Origin: Palsa-504 sp963753225
GTDB lineage: Bacteria > Actinomycetota > Actinomycetes > Streptosporangiales > Streptosporangiaceae
Assembly (NCBI GenBank): GCA_963753225.1
Contig: CAVWBQ010000015.1
Coordinates: forward strand, 620,001-684,000
DNA length: 64,000 nucleotides
Direction: 5' to 3'
Part shown: in pieces, positions 55,185 through 64,000 of the stretch
Layout of the letters: each line of letters starts with the position of its first letter
Position numbering within the stretch: position 1 is the stretch's first letter
Translations under genes and position numbers: made by a program
Notes under the pieces: generated by a model
The model's input: the letters and a program-made list of their open reading frames with translations, nothing else
The model's database searches: none
What the model was told of the DNA's origin: nothing

Positions 55185-56447
55185 GTGATCGGATCAGATG
55201 AGGAACAGGGACGCGATCTGTCCCGGCTCGTGGTGTCGCGGGCGGGCCGTCTCGTGACCACCGGCGATGCCCATGAGCCCTACCAGGTAGTCGGACCCGG
55301 CGGCGAGGTCGTGGAACCGGTATCGGTTTTCCTGCGGGACCTGCTGGCGTCGGGGAAGTCGGCGGGGACGCTGCGGTCGTACTCGGTTGACCTGCTGCGG
55401 TGGTGGCGGTTCCTGGACGCCGTGGATGTTCAGTGGGACCGGGCGTCGCGGGCCGAGGCGAGGGACTTCAGCTGCTGGATCCAGCTGACGGCCAAGCAGC
55501 GGCTGCAGACGTCCCGGCCGCGGAAGCCCCGCCTGTCCTCGCGGGCAGCGGGAGCGCCGAACCCGGTGACCGGCAAGCCGGCGTCCGGTGACGGCTATGC
55601 GCCGTCCACGGTGGCGCACAGCGAGACGGTGCTGCGCCGGTTCTACGACTTCCACCGCGACTGCGGGACCGGCCCTGTGCTGAACCCGTTCCCGCTGGAT
55701 GCCTCCCGCCGCCGCCGCGGCCGCCCGAACGCGCACCACAACCCGATGGACGAATGGAAGCCGGAGCGGACGGGCCGCTACCGGCCGACGGTGCCCAGGC
55801 GGATCCCGCGGGCGATCCCCGACGGCTGGTTCGACAAACTGTTCGCGTCGCTGCCCTCGGACCGGGACCGGGCCCTGGTCGCGTTCTGGATCTCCACCGG
55901 GGCCAGGGCCGCGGAGCTGCTGGGCATGCGGCAGTGCGACTTCAGGCCCGGCGAGCAGCTGATCAGCGTGGTCCGCAAGGGCACCCGGGCGGTCCAGGAG
56001 CTCCCGGCGTCGGCGGACGCGTTCGTATGGCACCGGCTCTACCAGCAGGAACTATTGAAAATGGGAGTGCCGCGGGGCCGTCGGCAGCCGGCCTGGTGGA
56101 CGCTGCGGCGTCCCTACCGGCCGCTGAGCTATCACGGGGCGCACCGGATGTTCGAGCGGGTCAACGCCTCGCTCGGAGCGGACTGGACCCTGCACGACCT
56201 CCGGCATTCTGCAGCGTCCAGGATGTCACGCGACAAAGAGCTCAGCCTGACCGACGTGCAGTGGGTGATGGGCCATGCCCATTTGTCCACGACGGAAATT
56301 TACCTGACGCCCACCCGGGACGAGGTGATCGAGGGCGTCCTCGCCCACCATGCCCGCCAGTCCCGGGTGCAGGAGGCCCCGCCCCCGCAGCCGGCGCCGG
56401 GCTATGATCCTCAGTCGCTGTCGGTGCTGTTCGGGCGGCCGTCATGA
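55185..56447 (+). CDS. TnpA-like tyrosine recombinase A
   Basis: 420 residues from a GTG. Core-binding domain AGTLRSYSVDLLRWWRFLDA; catalytic set ISTGARAAELLGM (Arg I), SVVRKGTRAVQELP (Lys), LHDLRHSAASR (His-x-x-Arg), VMGHAHLSTTEIYLTP (His, Tyr). PNPVTGKPASGDGYAPSTVAH and NPFPLD blocks are shared with A'. It resembles the smaller recombinase of Tn554-type elements. Overlaps B by ATGA. Confidence 0.93.
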   Translation: MIGSDEEQGRDLSRLVVSRAGRLVTTGDAHEPYQVVGPGGEVVEPVSVFLRDLLASGKSAGTLRSYSVDLLRWWRFLDAVDVQWDRASRAEARDFSCWIQLTAKQRLQTSRPRKPRLSSRAAGAPNPVTGKPASGDGYAPSTVAHSETVLRRFYDFHRDCGTGPVLNPFPLDASRRRRGRPNAHHNPMDEWKPERTGRYRPTVPRRIPRAIPDGWFDKLFASLPSDRDRALVAFWISTGARAAELLGMRQCDFRPGEQLISVVRKGTRAVQELPASADAFVWHRLYQQELLKMGVPRGRRQPAWWTLRRPYRPLSYHGAHRMFERVNASLGADWTLHDLRHSAASRMSRDKELSLTDVQWVMGHAHLSTTEIYLTPTRDEVIEGVLAHHARQSRVQEAPPPQPAPGYDPQSLSVLFGRPS

Positions 56448-58930
56448 CGGCCATCGTGAAGCATATGGCCCGCAGCAAGGCGGGAACCGAGGGCACCGCG
56501 ACTCCGGCGCAGCCGCGCAACAGCCAGCTGCGCAGGCAGTTCCTGCCTAGATCCGTCCAGGAGCTGTGGCCGGCCACGGCCCAGGGGGAGGACGAGCTGC
56601 TGCAACGGCTGACCTCACCGCCGTTCCTCCCGGAGATGAAGTCGACCCAGGCAGGCCGGCGGCGCGGCACGGCCAAGATGCTGCGCTGGCTGTCCTCCTT
56701 CCCGGGGGACACCTGGCAGCAGCGGTGGGAAGCGTCACAGGCCGAGGACCACCCGGGCAGCTCCTGGGTCCAGCTGCCGCTCCGGTGGCTGCAGGACAAC
56801 GGCATGAGAGTCTCCTCCGACGACAACGACCTGTCGTCCGGGCTGCTGATGCTCATCTGCGGAGACGCGATCCGGCCGGGACTGGCGTGGATGCTGACCA
56901 GGACCCACAGATACCTGGCCATCGTCATGGCCGAGACCCGCGACCCCGTCGGGTTCGCCCGGCTGCGCGAACTGGCCGAAGCCGGGCCGGCATCCTCCAT
57001 GAACGACGCCCGCTACGCGGCCACCAGGGTCGCGACGCTGATGGCCTGCAAAGGCGGCCTCGTCAGCGACATCACCGTCGGCGACTGCGTGGAACTGGCC
57101 GATACCCAGCGGCGGGTCCACGCCCGCGGCGGCCAGAGGAAAGTCGACTTCTACCTGCGGCTGCGAGCCCTCGGCATCTTCCCCGCCGACGCCCCGGCCA
57201 CGATCCGTGCGTTCGGCCTGGCCCAGGGGCAGCTGACCGTCGAGGAACTCGTCGACCGCTACCGGCTGCAGTGCAAGCCGGTCCGCGACCTGCTCGTGGT
57301 CTACCTGAAGGAACGGCAGCCCGCACTCGACTACGCCAGCCTGGACTCGGTCTCACGGTCCCTGGCCGGCCTGTTCTGGGCCAGGATCGAAGTCCTGTCC
57401 CCAGGCATTTCCACGCTGCAACTGCCGCCGGACGTCGCACGCGCGTGGAAGGAAGACCTGCAGACGATCAAGCGCAGCGTCACCGGCCCGGACGGGAACC
57501 GGACCGTCGTCACCCGGCCGCGGATCAACACCAAGGAGGAACTGATACGCGTCCGGGCGCTCTACCTCGACATCGCCCAGTGGGCCATGGAGGAGCCCGG
57601 ACGCTGGGCGCAGTGGGCAGTCCCGAGCCCGGTCAGCGACGCCGAGGTCAACTGGGCCAAGGAACGCAGGCGGCGCAAGGCCCGGATGGACCAGCGGACC
57701 CGCGAGCGGCTGCCCGTCCTGCCCGTCCTCGCCCGCATCGCCGCCGACCGCAGGAACGCGACCGCCCGCCACCTCCAGGCCGCCATCACGACACCGCCCG
57801 GCGAGATCATCGAGGGCACCGGCGGGATACTGCGCAGGACCCTCGCGCCCAAGGCCAACGGGCGACACGTGTGGGCCGAGGACACCGCCACCGGCAAGCG
57901 CCGCAACCTGACCTATGAGGAAGAAGAAGCGTTCTGGGGCTTCGCCGTGATCGAGGTCCTGAGACTCACCGGCATCCGCTGCGAAGAGCTCCTGGAACTC
58001 ACCCACCACGGCATCACCGAGTACCGGCTGCCCACGACCGGCGAGCTCGTCCCGCTGCTGCAGATCGCCCCGAGCAAGACCGATACGGAAAGACTTCTCC
58101 TGGTCAGCCCCGAGCTGGCCGACGTCCTTTCGGCGATCATCAGCCGGCTCCGCGGCCCCGGCGGCGACGTCCCGCTGACCGTCTCCTACGACGTCCGGGA
58201 ACGGGTCTGGAACCCTGCGATGCCGCTGCTGTTCCAGCGGTCCATCGGCAGCGAGAACCGGGCATTCACCCCCAGCGCGGTCCGCAAGCTGCTCATCAAC
58301 GCGCTCGCCGCGACCGGCCTGACCGACGCCGCCGGCGACCCCCTCATGTTCTCCCCGCACGATTTCCGCAGGATCTTCGTGACCGACGCCATCATGAGCG
58401 GCCTGCCGCCCCACATCGCCCAGGTCATCTGCGGGCACAAGAACATCGGCACCACGATCGGCTACAAGGCCGTCTACCCGGCCGAGGCGATCGAGGCCCA
58501 CCGGGCGTTCATCGCCCGCCGCCGCGCCACCCGGCCCAGCGAGGAATACCGTACTCCCACCGACGAAGAATGGGACGCCTTCCTCGCCCACTTCGAAAAG
58601 CGGAAAGTCTCGGTCGGCACGTGCGCCCGCGCATTCGCCTCACCCTGCGTCCATGAACACGCATGCGTCAGGTGCTCGCTCCTGAGACCGGACCCCGCCC
58701 AGCGCGGACGGCTCGAGGAAATCCGGGCCAACCTGCACGACCGCATCGCCGAGGCCGAACGCGAAGGCTGGCCCGGCGAGATCGAGGGACTCAAGGTCAG
58801 CCTCGCCGGCACCGAGGACAAGCTCGCCCAGATCCAGGCGGCCCTGCGCCGGCAGGGCGAGGCGGTCCAGCTTGGCCTGCCTGCGTTTCCTGACATCGTT
58901 ACCAGCAGCGCCGCACCGGATCGGCAATGA
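56444..58930 (+). CDS. TnpB-like large tyrosine recombinase B
   Basis: 828 residues. A ~500-residue N-terminal half unique to this type (TRTHRYLAIVMAETRDPVGF; RPVRDLL-like CKPVRDLLVVYLKERQPALD) is followed by an integrase catalytic domain: RLTGIRCEELLEL (Arg I), APSKTDTERLLLVSP (Lys), SPHDFRRIFVTDA (His-x-x-Arg), ICGHKNIGTTIGYKAVYP (His, Tyr). C-terminal CVHEHACVRC is a likely zinc site, then a helical coiled-coil tail. Apparently intact and coupled to A. It is larger than Tn554 TnpB. Confidence 0.92.
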   Translation: MTAIVKHMARSKAGTEGTATPAQPRNSQLRRQFLPRSVQELWPATAQGEDELLQRLTSPPFLPEMKSTQAGRRRGTAKMLRWLSSFPGDTWQQRWEASQAEDHPGSSWVQLPLRWLQDNGMRVSSDDNDLSSGLLMLICGDAIRPGLAWMLTRTHRYLAIVMAETRDPVGFARLRELAEAGPASSMNDARYAATRVATLMACKGGLVSDITVGDCVELADTQRRVHARGGQRKVDFYLRLRALGIFPADAPATIRAFGLAQGQLTVEELVDRYRLQCKPVRDLLVVYLKERQPALDYASLDSVSRSLAGLFWARIEVLSPGISTLQLPPDVARAWKEDLQTIKRSVTGPDGNRTVVTRPRINTKEELIRVRALYLDIAQWAMEEPGRWAQWAVPSPVSDAEVNWAKERRRRKARMDQRTRERLPVLPVLARIAADRRNATARHLQAAITTPPGEIIEGTGGILRRTLAPKANGRHVWAEDTATGKRRNLTYEEEEAFWGFAVIEVLRLTGIRCEELLELTHHGITEYRLPTTGELVPLLQIAPSKTDTERLLLVSPELADVLSAIISRLRGPGGDVPLTVSYDVRERVWNPAMPLLFQRSIGSENRAFTPSAVRKLLINALAATGLTDAAGDPLMFSPHDFRRIFVTDAIMSGLPPHIAQVICGHKNIGTTIGYKAVYPAEAIEAHRAFIARRRATRPSEEYRTPTDEEWDAFLAHFEKRKVSVGTCARAFASPCVHEHACVRCSLLRPDPAQRGRLEEIRANLHDRIAEAEREGWPGEIEGLKVSLAGTEDKLAQIQAALRRQGEAVQLGLPAFPDIVTSSAAPDRQ

Positions 58931-58972
58931 GAAAAACCGGACAACTCAGTACAAATGCCTAAGTTCAGAGAA

Positions 58973-61200
58973 ACAGGCGTTTTCGTGCGCGCATGGGGTT
59001 CCGTAGGCGCGGCCGCAGTCGCCGAGGGCGACTTTCCGGCGGGCGAAGTGGCCGCGGAATTCGTTCCATTCGGCGTCGGTGACGGGCCGGTATTCGTCGG
59101 CTGGGCGCAGGGCGCGGCGGCGGGCGATGAAGTCCCGGTGGGCGTTGATGGCCTGCTGGGGATAGATCGTGTTGTAGTTCATCGTGACGTTGATGTCCTT
59201 GTGGCCGGCGAGCAGCTGGCAGATGTGCGGCGGCATGCCGTTGGAGATCGCCTCGGTGATGAAGATCCGCCGGAAGTCATGGGGCTGCATGGTGAGCGGC
59301 TGCCCGGTGACGTCGGTGATCCCGGCTGCGGCCAGGGCTTTCTCCAGGAACAGCCGGACCGCGCTGTATGGGATCGGCCGGTTCTCCACGCCGAAGCGGC
59401 GCTGGAACAGCAGCGGCACGGTGGCGTCGTCGAACTTCCGCTCATGGCGGTCGTAACGGCGCACGCAGGGAACCGCGCCGGTGGCGTCACGGATCCGGGA
59501 GATGACCGCGCTGAGCACGCTGGTGAGCACCGGGCTTATTACGACCAGGCGCTCCTGGTCAGTCTTGGACGGGACGATGTGCAGCAGCGGGATTACCTCA
59601 CCGGTGCCGTCGTCCCGGTACTGGATCAGGCTGTGGTGGGAGATCTCGCCGAGCTCTTCAACCCGGATGCCTGTCTCGTTGAGGGTTTCGGTGCACGCCC
59701 AGGTCCAGAATGCGTTGTCTTCAGCTGCGGTGAGATCGGCACGCACGCCGCTGGCAGGGTCTTCGGCCCACACGTGGACCGCTTGCCTGCCGGCTGAGGT
59801 GACCGTCCGGCGCAGCGTGGCGCCACCGGAGGTGAACAGCTCACCGGGCGCCGCGGCGGCCGCGGCGGCGAGGCGTCCGGGCGTGGCCGTGCGCTGGGCG
59901 CGGACGTGGGCCAGCAGCGCGGGCATCGCGGGGAGCCGTTCGCGGGTCCGCTGGTCCATCCGTGACTTGCGCTGGGTTTTGGTCTTCCGCAACGCGACGG
60001 CGGTTTCCTTGACCGGGTTGGGTGCCGCCCAGGCGGCCCAGCGGCCAGGGTCATCGGCAGCCCACTGGGCGATGTCGGCATAGAACGTACGGACGGTGAC
60101 CAGCAGCTGGTCGGCGTTGATCCGGGGTTCGGTAGCGCTGCCGGGGTGCTCGCCGGCCCGGCCGGCTTGACCTTGATGCGCTGTTTCCATGCGGTGGCGG
60201 CCCCGGCGCTCAGCGCCAGCGAGTCGATGCCCGGATGGTGCACTTCCAGGTCGCGCCAGAACAGCCGGCCCAGATCGTCGGCCAGGCGGCGCAGCGTGGA
60301 GAAATCCAGGGCAGGCTGCCGCTCGGCCAGGTAGGTGACCAGCAGGTCTCGCACTGGGCGGCACTCGATGCCGCACTTGCCGACCAGTTCCTCGATGGCA
60401 GGCTGCCCCCGCCAGCGGACCATCCGGATCGTCGGCGGGGCCGAGGCCTCCAGCATCCCGGCCGCGTGCAGCAGCTGGTAGAAGTACGGGCTCCGGGCCT
60501 GCCATGAGCTGGATGTCCCGGCTGCTGCGGTCAGCAGCTCCAGGCAGTCACCGGCACAGACGCTGGCGACACCGCCGCCTTTGGCGGCCACGATCGCCGC
60601 GATCCGGTGCAGCGCAACTCCGGTGGCCGCCAGGTTGACGGGCGTGGCCTGAGCACGTGCGGACACGGCGGCGAAACCGGAGGGATCACGGACCCGAGCC
60701 AGCTCGGCCGCCAGGAACTTGGGGGTCCGGGAGCCAATCAGCCAGGCCAGGCCCGGCCGCAGCACGTCGGCGGCGATCAGGCTCAGCAGGCCCGGCGCCA
60801 CCGCGTGCTGATCACGCTGGCGCGGTTTGCCCTCGCTGCCGTGCAGGTTCCACGCCAGCGGCAGCAGCCGCCAGTCGGCGGCCGGATCGGCCTCGGCGCC
60901 CGCAGCGAGCCAGCGATCCTGCCAGGTGCCACCGGGCTGGTCCTCCAGCCAGCCCAGCACGATCGCCATACCGCGGCGGCGGGCTCGTTCCGGGGCACTG
61001 CCGGTCTTGGCGGACGGCGCGGCGATCAGGTGGCCCCACACCTGATCGCGGCCCATCAAGGTCACCGGCCAGGCAGCAGGGACCGCCCGGGGCGGGAACC
61101 GGCCCAGCAGTTCCCGGTCATCGATCTTCCTGCGACCCGGCCCGCGGGCGGTGCCAGTGACCGCTGCGGACTGCGCGGTCACCTGGCCGGCGGCGGTCAC
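58973..61200 (-). pseudogene. Large recombinase B', frameshifted and split
   Basis: Starts at a GTG overlapping the A' stop. The first frame runs to ~60145 (RPVRDLLVTYLAERQPALDF); one base is lost in a C-run (~60135-60150), and the next frame carries PRINADQLLVTVRTFYADIA, ETGIRVEELGEI (Arg I), VPSKTDQERLVVISP (Lys), PHDFRRIFITEA, LAGHKDINVTMNYNTIYP (His, Tyr) and CAHENACF, where the second element interrupts it. Colinear with B over its length but diverged. Confidence 0.88.
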
Positions 61201-62534
61201 GACCCGTCCGTGCCGAACAGGATGCGCAGGCTGGCGGGGTCATATACCGGTGCGGCGCCCGGCTCCGCGCACGGCGCGGCCGTCGCCGGCGCGGCCTGGC
61301 CGCGGCGCTGGAAGTACGCGACAGCAGAGGCGATGACATCCTCGGGCAGCGGGTTCAGGTAGACCTGCGTGGTGGACAGATGCCGGTGACCCAAGATCCA
61401 CTGGATGTCGGTGAGCAGCATCTTCGGGTCACGGGCCATTCTGTATGCCGCAGTGTGCCGCAGATCGTGCAAAGAGTAATCGGCGCCGAGCACCGCGCCC
61501 GCCCGGGTGAACATCATCCGCGCCGCATCGTAGGTCAGCTGCCGGTACGGCGGCCGCAGCGTCCACCACAACGGATCATCGGCAGCGAAGGTGACCTTGC
61601 CCTGCAGCCGGTGCTGATACAACGCCAGGTAAACGAACGCATCCGGGCAGGCGGGCAGCTCCTGGATCGCCCGGGAGCCCTTGCGGACCACGCTGATCAC
61701 CTGACGGGCCGGGTCAGGGTCGCCGGCTGCTGAGCCCAGCAGCTCCGCTGCCCGCGCCCCGCTGGACACCCAGAAAGCCACCAGCGCCCGGTCACGATCC
61801 GAACGCAGCGCCGCGAACACCTTCGTGAACATGTCATCGGGGATCTGCCGCGGCAGCCTGCGGGCCAGCTTGGGCCGGTACAAGCCGGCGCGCTCGGACC
61901 TGAAGGGGTCCATCGGGTTGTGGTGCGGATGAGCCCGCCCGTGGCGGGCCAGCGGGAACGGGTTCACCATCGGCCCGGATCCGGCGTCCAGGTGAAACTC
62001 ATAGAACGTGCGGATCACCGTCTCGCAGTGCGCCACTGTCGATGCCGCATACCTGCGGCCCGGGGCGGACTTGCCGGTCACCGGGTTCACCGCCCCCGGA
62101 TCCGGCCGCGGCGCCGGAGGATCGCCGGGTCGCCGCCAATGCGGGCGGGCCGGCTTGTCGGCCAGCTGAAGCCAGCGGCAGAAGTCCCGCGCCTCGGCCC
62201 GGGTCGCCTGATCCCACGGCACCGAGATCGCCCACAGGAACCGGAACCAGCGCAGCAGGGCCTTGCAGTACGACTTCAGTGTCGCCTCGGACCGGCCCGA
62301 TGCCTGCAACTCCGCCAGGAACGCGCTTACCGGTTCCACCACCGCCCCGGCCGCGTCGGCCAGCCGCCACGGCACGAATACGTCCCCGGTGTCCTGCACC
62401 GACCCGGTCAGCGGAACCACCAGTGCCGCAAGGTCACGCGGCGCATCCCCGTCTGAGATCACGGTCCGAGACGGTAGCCGCCAGACCGTCCTCACATCGC
62501 TCAAGCCTGAAAGATCAACCCCAAGTTCGGTCAA
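61197..62534 (-). CDS. TnpA-like tyrosine recombinase A'
   Basis: 445 residues if started at a TTG (62534) that lies inside the element's terminal sequence; GTG at ~62495 is an alternative. Catalytic set: VSSGARAAELLGS (Arg I), SVVRKGSRAIQELP (Lys), LHDLRHTAAYR (His-x-x-Arg), ILGHRHLSTTQVYLNP (His, Tyr). Clearly homologous to A over the full length yet diverged at most positions, so the two elements are separate lineages, not a recent duplication. Confidence 0.9.
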   Translation of the reverse strand: MTELGVDLSGLSDVRTVWRLPSRTVISDGDAPRDLAALVVPLTGSVQDTGDVFVPWRLADAAGAVVEPVSAFLAELQASGRSEATLKSYCKALLRWFRFLWAISVPWDQATRAEARDFCRWLQLADKPARPHWRRPGDPPAPRPDPGAVNPVTGKSAPGRRYAASTVAHCETVIRTFYEFHLDAGSGPMVNPFPLARHGRAHPHHNPMDPFRSERAGLYRPKLARRLPRQIPDDMFTKVFAALRSDRDRALVAFWVSSGARAAELLGSAAGDPDPARQVISVVRKGSRAIQELPACPDAFVYLALYQHRLQGKVTFAADDPLWWTLRPPYRQLTYDAARMMFTRAGAVLGADYSLHDLRHTAAYRMARDPKMLLTDIQWILGHRHLSTTQVYLNPLPEDVIASAVAYFQRRGQAAPATAAPCAEPGAAPVYDPASLRILFGTDGS

Positions 62535-62539
62535 TAGGG

Positions 62540-63442
62540 GACACGCTCCGGCTCCTGTTCGCGTGGATCCGCGAGCAGTCCGGCACCCGCCCGTCAGACC
62601 TCGACTTCGCCGACATCGACGCCGCGACGGTCAGCGGCTTCCTCTCCATGCTCGAGGACGAGCGGCACAACACGAGCCGGACCCGCAGCCAGCGGCTCGC
62701 CGCCATCCACTCCCTCTACCGTCACGCGGCCCTCGGGCACCCCGAGCACGCCGCCCTCATCGCCCGGGTCCTGGCCATCCAGCCGCGCAGGCCGTCCCGC
62801 AAGACGGTCGCCTGGCTGACCGCAGGCGAAGCCGACGCCCTCCTAGCCGCCCCCGACACCGGCACCTGGACCGGCCGCCGGGACCGCGTCCTGATGCTCC
62901 TCATGCTCACCAGCGGTCCCCGGGTATCAGAGATCACCCGCCTCACCTGGGCTGACGTCACCCTGGACAAGCCTGGAGCCCGCGTCCTCTGGCACGGAAA
63001 AGGCCGGAAGGAACGGCTGAGCCCGCTCCAGCAGCCCGCCGTTACCGGACTGCGGCAGTGGCACCGCGAGAACCCCGCCGGCCCCGGCAGTTTCGTGTTC
63101 ACCGCCCGCGGCACCACCAGGAAGATGAGCACCGACGCCGTCGCGGAGCGCATCAAGGTCCACGCAGCAGCAGCAGCAGCGGCATGCCCCGGGATCGCCG
63201 CCAAGAACGTCACCCCCCATGTCCTGCGGCATTCTTTCGCGATGAAACTGCAATCCGCAGGCGTCGGCGGGCCGTCCATCGCCCTCATGCTCGGCCACGA
63301 ATCCCCCGCGTCGTCACGTCCCTACCTGCACGCGGACCTCGAGCTCAAGCAGAAGGCACTCGACCGAACCGCTCCGCCGCACACCCGGACTGGCCGCTAC
63401 ACGCCCCCCGACAAGCTCCTCGCCTTCCTCGAAAGCCTGTGA
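62540..63442 (+). pseudogene. RIT recombinase C, 3' part (300 codons)
   Basis: From DTLRLLFAWIREQSG to LLAFLESL. Catalytic set LTSGPRVSEITRL (Arg I), HGKGRKERLSP (Lys), PHVLRHSFAMK (His-x-x-Arg), MLGHESPASSRPYLHAD (His, Tyr). Joined to the 31 codons at 54693-54785 it gives a 331-residue RitC of normal size, with no other damage. Confidence 0.92.
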
Positions 63443-63445
63443 GAC

Positions 63446-63542
63446 TATGCCGCACTATGCGGCGAGGGCACCGCCCTGACCAGCGGCGGGACCGCCGCAG
63501 ACCGCGGACATCGGCATAACCGCGTCATCGGGATAATTGTCC
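63446..63542 (-). repeat. RIT terminal inverted repeat, right
   Basis: Reverse complement of 52417-52513 with one mismatch. Its outer end GGGATAATTGTCC joins directly to IS66 sequence. Confidence 0.9.
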
Positions 63543-64000
63543 AGCGGCAGCTGGGGCAGGTCCTGGTGGCGGGCCAGCCCGTCCCATTCGTTATTCAGCG
63601 TGGCGATGACCTTGGCGGCGGCCGGGTGCAGCAGGCCCTTGGCGGCGTCGCCGGCCTGGAGTATGCGGTGCGCGTCGATGTCGGTGAAGGCCCGCTGCCA
63701 GCGGCCGGCGGCATCCTCGTGGGCCTCGGTGCCCGGTGTGGTGGCCGCGAGCGCATGGTGGGCCCGGTACAGCACTGCGATCCGCTCGGTCCACGCGTCG
63801 CACCAGTCGCCGAGCGCCTCGGGGTGAGCGGCCCCGGCCCGCAGGAAATACCGCCGGATATGAGCAAAGCACCACAACGGGTCGACGCCGTCGATGAGGG
63901 CCAGCGACTGGTAGGCCTTGTGGAAGTCCGAGGAGATGACCAGGCGGCGGCAGGCCTCCAGCGCGGCCTGCTCCCGGTCGATGCCGAGCTGGCCGGCGGC
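63537..64000 (-). pseudogene. IS66 transposase, N-terminal-side part (runs off right edge)
   Basis: Open to the window end. RRLVISSDFHKAYQSLALID carries a catalytic Asp, then LWCFAHIRRYFLRAGAAHPE, AKVIATLNNEWDGLARHQDL and LPLDN, where the RIT begins. The remainder of the gene is at 52380-52396 and 46320-46040. The start of the gene and IS66 accessory genes are outside the window. Confidence 0.92.

Larger units (their letters stand above)
55109..58972 (+). mobile_element. Second two-recombinase element, nested in recombinase B'
   Basis: Starts GCCCCATTAACTGAACTAAC and ends CCTAAGTTCAGAGAA. Both ends match those of the outer element (CCCTATTGACCGAACTT; AAGTTCGGAGAA). The host reading frame is restored by joining 55108 and 58973. 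Its two genes are intact, so it may still be active. Orientation is opposite to the outer copy. Confidence 0.85.
54786..62539 (-). mobile_element. Two-recombinase element (minus orientation) inserted in RitC, with a second element inside it
   Basis: Left border GTTCTCCGAACTTGG, right border CCCCAAGTTCGGTCAATAGGG; the inner 10-mers CCGAACTTGG and CCAAGTTCGG are inverted. No target duplication longer than 1 bp is visible. Genes read leftwards: small recombinase A' (62534-61197), large recombinase B' (61200-58973, finishing at 55108-54842). The gap in B' is the second element (55109-58972). Total insert 7754 bp. Confidence 0.85.
52397..63536 (+). mobile_element. RIT element (recombinase in trio), itself carrying a 7.75-kb insertion
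   Basis: Three overlapping tyrosine recombinases in one direction between ~97-bp inverted repeats, the hallmark of RIT elements. A 6-bp direct repeat TTGTCC (52391-52396; 63537-63542) flanks it inside the IS66 gene. Without the nested insertion the RIT would be about 3.4 kb, a normal size. RitB has a frameshift and RitC is split, so this copy cannot move by itself. Confidence 0.88.

Noticed and set aside
57353..58591. 412-codon minus-strand frame opposite recombinase B
   Set aside because: Shadow of the integrase catalytic domain.
46321..63536. Prophage or integrative conjugative element
   Set aside because: Many integrases but no phage structural, replication, relaxase or transfer genes; element ends and gene sets fit Tn554-like and RIT transposons.

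Overview
The window comes from a very GC-rich, filamentous-type actinomycete. The evidence is heavy GC use at third codon positions, GTG starts, a chain of ATGA/GTGA gene overlaps, a secreted chaplin-like protein, an F420/FMN luciferase-like oxidoreductase, DUF202 membrane proteins and a long-form actinobacterial-type glucose-1-phosphate thymidylyltransferase. I cannot name the genus; a Streptosporangiales or Streptomycetales relative is an inference.

Layout. 1-8.1 kb holds a run of chromosomal genes: a partial class III cyclase-like/trypsin-like protein running off the left edge, LysR, a small monooxygenase, an alpha/beta hydrolase, an ArsR-SRPBCC-PPOX operon, two DUF202 proteins, a toxin-antitoxin pair with a broken toxin, and a Mug-type glycosylase. 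8.1-18.3 kb is a catabolic cluster. One minus-strand operon encodes a luciferase-like monooxygenase, a NicX/M29-like ring-cleavage dioxygenase, a cupin, a class II aldolase, a three-subunit molybdenum hydroxylase and a 3-hydroxyacyl-CoA dehydrogenase. Divergent from it are an NCS1 permease and a GntR regulator. Together they look like uptake, hydroxylation, ring opening and beta-oxidation-like processing of an N-heterocyclic aromatic compound; the substrate is not proven. 18.3-22.5 kb has a FAD oxidoreductase and a DUF234-type ATPase sharing a perfect inverted-repeat operator, an AlkB-like dioxygenase and a double-chaplin protein.

23.2-45.9 kb is a surface polysaccharide region: dTDP-sugar genes, two Wzz-like co-polymerase proteins, two nearly identical parallel beta-helix proteins, FkbM and class I methyltransferases, several glycosyltransferases, an O-antigen-ligase-like membrane protein and a GH16 glucanase. 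It is littered with decayed genes (histidine kinase, UDP-sugar dehydrogenase, two glycosyltransferases) and with IS110, ISAs1 and IS1380 remnants. A group II intron sits in the last codons of one glycosyltransferase.

46-64 kb is the most unusual part: a nest of tyrosine-recombinase transposons. An IS66 transposase gene (minus strand, 5' part at the right edge, 3' part at 46.04-46.32 kb) has been split twice within about 20 bp, at the codons of its conserved D-N-N-x-A-E-R motif. The first insertion is a 6.06-kb Tn554-like element with three recombinases and a TnpC/DUF6262-like protein. The second is an 11.1-kb RIT (recombinase-in-trio) element. The third RIT recombinase is itself split by a two-recombinase element, whose large recombinase is in turn split by a second, divergent copy of the same kind of element in opposite orientation. 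A 3'-end remnant of this element family also lies inside the IS1380 transposase at 38.8 kb. All these junctions can be read base by base and every host gene can be rejoined by removing the insert. The pattern suggests a family of recombinase transposons that use conserved motifs of other elements' transposase/recombinase genes as attachment sites.

Single-base frameshifts recur (25-26 kb, 42.4, 43.2, 51.4, 54.5, 60.1 kb). They may be real decay or residual long-read errors, and this limits which genes can be called intact.
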